From: Deltaproteobacteria bacterium
Lineage (GTDB): Bacteria > Myxococcota_A > Polyangia > DRWM01 > JAAZOP01
Length of the DNA: 48,463 nt
Direction: 5' to 3'
Assembly (NCBI GenBank): GCA_016218765.1
Contig: JACRCZ010000045.1
Span: 1-48,463, forward strand
The notes beneath the pieces are model-generated. The model saw only the letters and a list, made by a program, of their open reading frames with translations. It was not told the origin of the DNA and made no database searches. Position 1 is the first letter of the stretch, and each line of letters opens with the position of its first letter. Shown here one piece after another: positions 43,182 to 48,463 of this stretch. The translations under genes were made by a program, and so were the position numbers.

Positions 43182-43550
43182 CTACAACACCTCGGGCGCG
43201 AGCGAGACGATCTTGAGGAAGCCCTTGGCACGCAGCTCGCGCGCCACCGGCCCGAAAATCCGCGTCCCGACCGGATCGTTCTTGCCCGAGACCAGCACCG
43301 CGGAGTTGTTGTCGAACCGCACGAACGAACCGTCGCTGCGCCCGACCTCCTTGGCCGTGCGCACGACGACCGCTCGCACCACCGTGCCCTTCTTGACCTT
43401 GGAGTTGGGCAAGGCCTCGCGCACGGCGACGACGATGACGTCGCCCACCGTCGCATAGCGGCGGCGCGTCCCGCCCAGCACCTTGATGCACTTGACCTTG
43501 CGGGCGCCGGAGTTGTCGGCGACGTCGAGGATGGTTTCCTGCTGGATCAT
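43182..43550 (-). CDS. rplN: 50S ribosomal protein L14
   Basis: 122 aa, invariant size. Starts [20 protein letters not shown]; ends [13 protein letters not shown]. Interface protein with L19 and 16S. Confidence 0.99.
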   Translation of the reverse strand: MIQQETILDVADNSGARKVKCIKVLGGTRRRYATVGDVIVVAVREALPNSKVKKGTVVRAVVVRTAKEVGRSDGSFVRFDNNSAVLVSGKNDPVGTRIFGPVARELRAKGFLKIVSLAPEVL

Positions 43551-43566
43551 GGCTCCGTCCTCGCCC

Positions 43567-43833
43567 CTAGCGCGCTACGCTCTTGAGCACGCGGATCACC
43601 TTCCAGCGCTTCGTGGAGGCGTACGGCCGGTGCTCCTCGATCTCCACCGTGTCGCCGGCATGGGCGACGCCCTCGGCGTCGTGGGCCTTGAAACTCGAGT
43701 CGCGCGACATGTACTTGCGGTACAACGGGTCCTGCACCCGCCGCGAGACGATGACCGTGACGGTCTTCATCATCTTGTCGCTCTTGACCACGCCGACCAG
43801 GCGCCGGCGCGCGGCCTTCCGTTTCTCAGTCAT
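43567..43833 (-). CDS. rpsQ: 30S ribosomal protein S17
   Basis: 88 aa. [20 protein letters not shown] and [20 protein letters not shown]. Start overlaps the rpmC stop (ATGA). Confidence 0.98.
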   Translation of the reverse strand: MTEKRKAARRRLVGVVKSDKMMKTVTVIVSRRVQDPLYRKYMSRDSSFKAHDAEGVAHAGDTVEIEEHRPYASTKRWKVIRVLKSVAR

Positions 43834-44054
43834 GGCTTGTCCTTCCTGCCGGCGTCGGCAGCCGCGTCGAGGGTCCGCTGGCGGCGCACCGTCTTGACGC
43901 GGGCCAGGTCCTTGCGGGTCTTGCCGAGCTGGCTGGAGTCGTCGAGCCGGTTGGTGAAGTTCTGGAAGCGGAGACGGAAGACGTCACGCGCCAGACGGGC
44001 CTCCAGGTCGACCAGCTCCTGCTCCGAACGCTCGCGGATTTCCTTGCCGCGCAT
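43830..44054 (-). CDS. rpmC: 50S ribosomal protein L29
   Basis: 74 aa from the ATG at 44054, whose A is the last base of the rplP stop (TGATG). [40 protein letters not shown], then an ALA/Asp/Lys tail. At the tunnel exit. A longer open frame upstream is antisense-like noise within rplP. Confidence 0.95.
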   Translation of the reverse strand: MRGKEIRERSEQELVDLEARLARDVFRLRFQNFTNRLDDSSQLGKTRKDLARVKTVRRQRTLDAAADAGRKDKP

Positions 44055-44467
44055 CAGATGACCTCCCGCGCCACGAAACGACTGCGGATCGGCAGCTTGT
44101 GGGCGGCAAGACGGAACGCCTCCTTGGCGATGTCCTTCGGAATGCCGCCCAGCTCGTACAACACGCGACCCGGCCGCACCACCGCAATCCACTCCTCGGG
44201 AACCGCCTTGCCCTTGCCCATGCGCGTCTCGGCCGGCTTCTTGCCGATCGGCTTGTCCGGGAACATCCGGATCCAGAGCTTCCCCGCGCGGCGCACATGA
44301 CGCATGATCGCGACGCGGCCGGCCTCGATCTGGCGCGCCGTGACCCAGCCGCAGCCCAGCGCCTGGAGGCCGAACTCGCCGAAGTCCACGTTGGTGCCGC
44401 CCTTGGACAGACCCCTCATCTTGCCACGCTGCTGCTTGCGGAACTTGACCTTCGCGGGACTCAGCAC
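44054..44467 (-). CDS. rplP: 50S ribosomal protein L16
   Basis: 137 aa. [19 protein letters not shown], the family start, then [14 protein letters not shown] [20 protein letters not shown] and [20 protein letters not shown]. Needed for A-site tRNA binding. Confidence 0.99.
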   Translation of the reverse strand: MLSPAKVKFRKQQRGKMRGLSKGGTNVDFGEFGLQALGCGWVTARQIEAGRVAIMRHVRRAGKLWIRMFPDKPIGKKPAETRMGKGKAVPEEWIAVVRPGRVLYELGGIPKDIAKEAFRLAAHKLPIRSRFVAREVI

Positions 44468-44482
44468 GGCGGATCTCCTTCC

Positions 44483-45136
44483 CTAGCGCGTGACCGCCCG
44501 GCGAACCTTCTTGGGAACGACGTCGCCGAGGTAGATCCAGGTCTTGACGCCGATCACGCCGTAGGTCGTCCGGGCCTGCGCAAACCCGTACTCGATGTTC
44601 GCCCGCAAGGTGTGCAACGGAACACGCCCCTCGCGGTACTTCTCCTGGCGCGACATCTCCGCCCCGCCCAGCCTCCCGGAAACCTGGATGCGGAACCCGA
44701 GCGCACCGAAACGCATCGACGTGAAGAGCGCCTTCTTCATCGCGCGCCGGAAGGCGACCCGACGCTCGAGCTGCGTCGCGACGTTCTCCGCCACGAGCTG
44801 CGCATTCGTCTCGGCCTTCCGGACCTCCTGGATGTCGATGTAGACCTCCTTGTCCGTGAACGCCTTGAGCTGCTTCTTCAGCTCGTCGATGCGCTCGCCC
44901 TTCTTCCCGATCGCGAACCCGGGACGGGACGTGTGCACCACGACGTCGATGCGCGACGGCGTGCGCTTCACCTCCACCGCCGCCACACCCGCGTTGAACA
45001 GCTCCTGCTTGATGCGGCGCTTCAAGTGCAGATCCTCGTGCAGCCAGCGCGCATAGTTGCGCTCGCTGAACCAGATCGATGACCAGGTGCGGGTGACTCC
45101 CAGGCGGAAGCCGTACGGATGAACCTTCTGACCCAC
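44483..45136 (-). CDS. rpsC: 30S ribosomal protein S3
   Basis: 217 aa from a GTG at 45136 (GGTCAGAAGGTTCATCCG follows, [14 protein letters not shown]). KH domain [21 protein letters not shown]-terminal [20 protein letters not shown]. 5 nt after rplV. Confidence 0.98.
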   Translation of the reverse strand: MGQKVHPYGFRLGVTRTWSSIWFSERNYARWLHEDLHLKRRIKQELFNAGVAAVEVKRTPSRIDVVVHTSRPGFAIGKKGERIDELKKQLKAFTDKEVYIDIQEVRKAETNAQLVAENVATQLERRVAFRRAMKKALFTSMRFGALGFRIQVSGRLGGAEMSRQEKYREGRVPLHTLRANIEYGFAQARTTYGVIGVKTWIYLGDVVPKKVRRAVTR

Positions 45137-45141
45137 GGCGG

Positions 45142-45483
45142 CTACCCTTCCTCTCCGAGCACGATCTCGATGTGGCTCATGCGCTTGACGATCCGCGTCG
45201 CACGACCGTGCGCCCGCATGCGCCAGCGCTTCAACATCTTCGGACCCTCCTGCACGACGGCCCGCGCGACGACCAGATGGTCGACGTCGAGCGTCGCGTC
45301 GGCCGCCTTCGAGTTGGCCAACGCGCTCTCCAGCACCTTGCGCACCGGAGCGGCCGCGTCCTTCTGCACGAAACGCAGGATCTGCAGGGCCTCGCGCACG
45401 TTCCGCCCCCGAATGGCGTTCACCACCGTCCGCGCCTTCCGGGGCGTGACCCGCACGAACCTGCCGATCGCTCTCTTCACCAT
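45142..45483 (-). CDS. rplV: 50S ribosomal protein L22
   Basis: 113 aa from the ATG at 45483 (GGAG upstream). [40 protein letters not shown], then the tunnel hairpin [21 protein letters not shown] longer frame upstream runs through the intergenic repeat and is rejected. Confidence 0.97.
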   Translation of the reverse strand: MVKRAIGRFVRVTPRKARTVVNAIRGRNVREALQILRFVQKDAAAPVRKVLESALANSKAADATLDVDHLVVARAVVQEGPKMLKRWRMRAHGRATRIVKRMSHIEIVLGEEG

Positions 45484-45640
45484 GACGGCACTCTCCACCC
45501 GCCGAAACAACCGCTCGCCGCGTCTCTGCGCTCGACGCCCACGCCCGCACGGCGGCAACGGCCCCCCGCACGGCGCAAGGACCGACCGGGGCGGGGGTTT
45601 CTATCAGAGACCGCCCCTCTCGTCAAGCGGCCATTCATCA

Positions 45641-45744
45641 CGCCTCCGGCCCGTATCCCGCGTCCGCCCGGTCACCACGCGCCGGCCCGCATCCCACGTC
45701 CGCCCGGCTACCACGCGCCGGCGCGGACTCCGCGTCCACCAGGC
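45641..45744. repeat. ~36-bp tandem repeat in the rpsS-rplV gap
   Basis: Three imperfect units start at about 45641, 45680 and 45716, each containing CGTCCGCCCGGTCACCACGC-like sequence. They fill the end of the 261-nt gap up to the rpsS stop; the other part (45484-45640) shows no gene. Confidence 0.65.
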
Positions 45745-46128
45745 CTACTTCTTGCCCGGCGGGGCGGCCGGAGCCGACGGAGCCGACGGAGCGGCACCCG
45801 GCGCGGCCCGCGGCGCGGCACCCGGAGCCGACGGCGGCGCACCCGGCGCCCCCGCCGTCTTGGCCGCCTTGCGGTCGCCCGAATGTCCGTGGAACGTCCG
45901 CGTCGGCGCGAACTCCCCGAACTTGTGGCCGACCATGTTCTCCTCGACGAACACAGGGACGAACTTCTTGCCGTTGTGCACGGCAAACGTCAGCCCCACG
46001 CACTCCGGCACGATCGTCGACCGACGCGACCAGGTGCGGATGATGCGCTTGCTCTTCGACTTCTGCGCCTCCAGGACCTTCGCCTGCAGGTGGTCGTCGA
46101 TGAACGGCCCCTTCTTGATCGACCTCAC
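45745..46128 (-). CDS. rpsS: 30S ribosomal protein S19 with Ala/Pro tail
   Basis: 127 aa; the usual 90-residue protein ([58 protein letters not shown]) plus ~35 residues of Ala/Pro repeats ([20 protein letters not shown]). The tail is encoded by a GC-rich repetitive stretch just before the intergenic repeat, which suggests repeat expansion into the gene end. Confidence 0.97.
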   Translation of the reverse strand: MRSIKKGPFIDDHLQAKVLEAQKSKSKRIIRTWSRRSTIVPECVGLTFAVHNGKKFVPVFVEENMVGHKFGEFAPTRTFHGHSGDRKAAKTAGAPGAPPSAPGAAPRAAPGAAPSAPSAPAAPPGKK

Positions 46129-46147
46129 TTCAACACCTCCGGTATTC

Positions 46148-46247
46148 CGTTCTCCGTTTTTCGTCCTGCGTTCTACGCTTCCGGCCCGACGTTCTGCGTC
46201 TCACGTGCTCGCGCCGCCTTCCGGCGAAAAACGAACGACGAAGAACG
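46148..46247. repeat. CGTTCTTCG-family inverted repeat between rplB and rpsS
   Basis: Left arm CGTTCTCCGTTTTTCG (46148-46163) and right arm CGAAAAACGAACGACGAAGA with ACG (46225-46247) are complementary over most of the left arm, with a ~60-nt loop. Same family as the 36.6-kb hairpin, and also within the ribosomal operon. Confidence 0.7.
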
Positions 46248-46258
46248 TACGACGTCTC

Positions 46259-47083
46259 CTACTTGCCCCTCCTCTTGAGGATGAACGCGTTCGTGCTCTT
46301 CCGCGTCCGCGTCCGCAGACCCTTCGCCTTCTGGCCCCACGGCGAACAGGGATGACGCCCGCCCTTGGAACGACCCTCGCCCCCGCCCATCGGATGGTCG
46401 ACCGGGTTCTGCGTGATGCCGCGGTTGTGGGGCCGACGGCCGAGCCAGCGGCGACGGCCCGCCTTGCCCATGCGCACCAGCCCGTGGTCGATGTTCGAAG
46501 CCTGCCCCACCGTCGCACGGCAGTCCATGTGCACCAGCCGCACCTCGCCGGAAGGCAGCCGCACGTGCGCGTACTCGCCTTCCTTCGCCAGAAGCTGCGC
46601 CGCCGTCCCCGCCGCACGCGCCAGCTGGGCACCCTTCCCCAGCTTCAGCTCGATGCCGTAGATCATCGTGCCCAACGGGATGAACCGCAGCGGCAGGACG
46701 TTCCCCGGCTTGATGTCGGCGTTGCGGCTCGAAACCACCGTGTCGCCCACCTTCAGCTCCATCGGAGCCACGATGTACCGCTTCTCGCCGTCGACATAGT
46801 GCAGGAGCGCGATCCGCGCCGACCGGTTCGGGTCGTACTCGATCGCCGCCACCCGCGCCGGAATCCCCACCTTCTCCCGCCGGAAGTCGATCTCGCGATA
46901 GCTGCGCTTGTGGCCGCCACCACGAAAACGGCTCGTCGTGCGCCCCTGGTTGTTGCGCGCACCCGTGGACGGCTTGCCCCGCGTGAGCTTCTTCTCCGGA
47001 CGGTCCTTCGTGATCTCGCTGAAATCGTAGCCGGACATGCGGCGGCGTCCCGGCGAGGTCGGCTTGTAATGCTTGATGCCCAT
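46259..47083 (-). CDS. rplB: 50S ribosomal protein L2
   Basis: 274 aa from the ATG at 47083. [20 protein letters not shown]; peptidyl-transferase-centre segment [34 protein letters not shown]. Central 50S protein. 8 nt after rplW. Confidence 0.99.
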   Translation of the reverse strand: MGIKHYKPTSPGRRRMSGYDFSEITKDRPEKKLTRGKPSTGARNNQGRTTSRFRGGGHKRSYREIDFRREKVGIPARVAAIEYDPNRSARIALLHYVDGEKRYIVAPMELKVGDTVVSSRNADIKPGNVLPLRFIPLGTMIYGIELKLGKGAQLARAAGTAAQLLAKEGEYAHVRLPSGEVRLVHMDCRATVGQASNIDHGLVRMGKAGRRRWLGRRPHNRGITQNPVDHPMGGGEGRSKGGRHPCSPWGQKAKGLRTRTRKSTNAFILKRRGK

Positions 47084-47091
47084 GGTCTGCC

Positions 47092-47385
47092 TCACACCGT
47101 CTCGAAGTACTCGATCTTGCTGCCCTCGGCGAGCGTCACGATCGCCTTCTTCCACGAGGGCTTCGTCAGACGACGACGCCCGAGACGCGCGGGCTTGCCC
47201 CGCACGATCATCGTGTGCACCGCCCGCACCTTGACCTCGAACAGCTTCTCCACCGCCTGGCGGATCTCGACCTTCGTCGCCTCCGCCGCAACCTCGAACA
47301 GGTACGTGCTCTGGTCTTCACGCATCCGGTTGCCCTTCTCCGTCAGGATCAGGGGCCGGAGCAGCACGCGATCAAGCGCTTTCAT
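47092..47385 (-). CDS. rplW: 50S ribosomal protein L23
   Basis: 97 aa. [60 protein letters not shown]. Tunnel-exit docking site for trigger factor and SRP. Starts 19 nt after rplD. Confidence 0.98.
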   Translation of the reverse strand: MKALDRVLLRPLILTEKGNRMREDQSTYLFEVAAEATKVEIRQAVEKLFEVKVRAVHTMIVRGKPARLGRRRLTKPSWKKAIVTLAEGSKIEYFETV

Positions 47386-47404
47386 CGGATGAGCCTCCCT
47401 TCCC

Positions 47405-48088
47405 CTACGCCTTCCGCGCCGCCGGCACGGCCGCCGCCGCCTTGGCCCGCCGCGGCGGACGGGCCGGCTTGAGCGCCTTGGACAACGCCGTCACTCCCTC
47501 CCGCGTGACGAGCAGCCGGTCGGCCTTCAGGAGGTCGTAGACGTTCAACCCCTCGGGCGGGAGGAACACCGCGCGCGCAAGGTTGCGCGACGCGCGACGC
47601 AGCGCCTCGTTGCCCTTGCCGTCGCAAATCACCCCGCCAGGCGCCTCGAACCGCTCGAGCACCTCCGCCACCACCCGGGTCTTGGGCGGATCCGGCAACG
47701 GGAAGGCGTCCAGCACGAACAGCCGCCCCTCCTGCCGGAACAACGAGAGCGCCGCGCGCATCGCCGCCAGACGGACCTTGCGCGGGGGCCGGAAGCCGTG
47801 GTCGCGCGGGACCGGGCCCTTCGTCCGGCCGGCGCCCTTCATCAGCGGCGCACGACGCTGCCCGTGACGGGCACGCCCCGTGCCCTTCTGGCGGTACAGC
47901 TTCCGGGTCGAGCCGCGCGTCGCGGCGCGCTCCTTCGCATAGTGCGTGCCGGCACGACGGCCCGCGAGCTGCGCCCGGACCACCTCGTGCAGCAGGTGCG
48001 CCTTGACCTCCGCACCGAAGACGGCGTCGTCCAGGTCGATCTCGCCGACCTTCTGCTTCCGCGTATCGAAGACGTCGAGCTTGGGCAT
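47405..48088 (-). CDS. rplD: 50S ribosomal protein L4
   Basis: 227 aa from the ATG at 48088 (GGGAGG upstream). [60 protein letters not shown]. Slightly long C-terminus (Lys/Ala/Pro). In E. coli L4 also represses the S10 operon. It follows rpsJ by 11 nt; rplC, which normally lies between them, is missing. Confidence 0.98.
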   Translation of the reverse strand: MPKLDVFDTRKQKVGEIDLDDAVFGAEVKAHLLHEVVRAQLAGRRAGTHYAKERAATRGSTRKLYRQKGTGRARHGQRRAPLMKGAGRTKGPVPRDHGFRPPRKVRLAAMRAALSLFRQEGRLFVLDAFPLPDPPKTRVVAEVLERFEAPGGVICDGKGNEALRRASRNLARAVFLPPEGLNVYDLLKADRLLVTREGVTALSKALKPARPPRRAKAAAAVPAARKA

Positions 48089-48099
48089 GGTTCGCCTCC

Positions 48100-48402
<303 letters not shown>

Positions 48403-48463
48403 CTTCGTCCCTTTCCCTCAACCTCGAACCAACCGCGACGACCGGCCGGCGGCCGGCGTCCTA

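Noticed and set aside
45119..47392. 757-codon plus-strand frame across rplV-rplW
   Set aside because: Antisense to canonical ribosomal protein genes.
48403..48463. A TAG reading at the very right edge as the end of an upstream gene such as tuf
   Set aside because: Only three bases are available, so it cannot be told from chance.

Overview
The window is about 48.5 kb of very GC-rich (by eye near 70%) bacterial chromosome. Gene content points to the Myxococcota / former deltaproteobacterial neighbourhood, probably an uncultured member. The signs are: several large secreted lipoproteins with Asp/Gly-rich or Cys-rich linkers (DUF4215-like CGNxxxDPGEECDD; NGRDDDRDGYTDC), FG-GAP propellers, Pro-rich secreted proteins, and the PrkA-DUF444-SpoVR trio. 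This placement is inferred from gene content only; no rRNA is present to confirm it.

Layout. 1-8.5 kb: a partial repeat-rich lipoprotein, a three-gene operon of a polytopic membrane protein, an ECF sigma factor and a tiny ZAS-type anti-sigma factor, a cysteine-containing small protein plus a hemerythrin-like protein behind an FNR/DNR-like box, an FG-GAP lipoprotein, and an exported intradiol-dioxygenase-like lipoprotein. 8.6-10.9 kb: an apparent inserted cassette of an OLD-like AAA ATPase and a DUF4276 (TOPRIM-like) partner, next to a VOC-family gene that has lost its N-terminal half. 11-15.7 kb: the conserved prkA-DUF444-spoVR operon. 15.9-21.7 kb, divergent: acylphosphatase, a HEAT/TPR protein with one membrane helix, a STAND-like ATPase with one membrane helix and a large external domain, and a Uma2-family protein. 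21.8-23.8 kb: a retropepsin-like protease gene broken by one in-frame stop, its small partner, and a secreted Pro-rich protein. 23.8-28 kb: rho-rpmE-DUF1385-prfA. 28.3-33.4 kb: envelope proteins, including two probably paralogous tandem outer-membrane proteins and a ComEC-like metallo-beta-lactamase-fold lipoprotein.

33.5-48.4 kb (minus strand): the S10-spc-alpha ribosomal protein cluster from rpsJ to rplQ, with secY, adk, infA and rpoA. It is nearly canonical, but rplC (L3) is absent between rpsJ and rplD and map is absent between adk and infA. The larger intergenic gaps of this cluster each hold a different short-period repeat, two of them forming long hairpins. Related low-complexity repeats have also entered coding sequence, as linkers in the DUF1385 and HEAT proteins and probably at one outer-membrane protein N-terminus.

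The best candidates for undescribed biology are the HEAT/STAND pair with opposite membrane topologies, the AAA/DUF4276 cassette, the secreted intradiol-dioxygenase-like lipoprotein, and the repeat families that invade ribosomal-operon gaps and protein linkers. No tRNA, rRNA, CRISPR array or transposase gene was seen.
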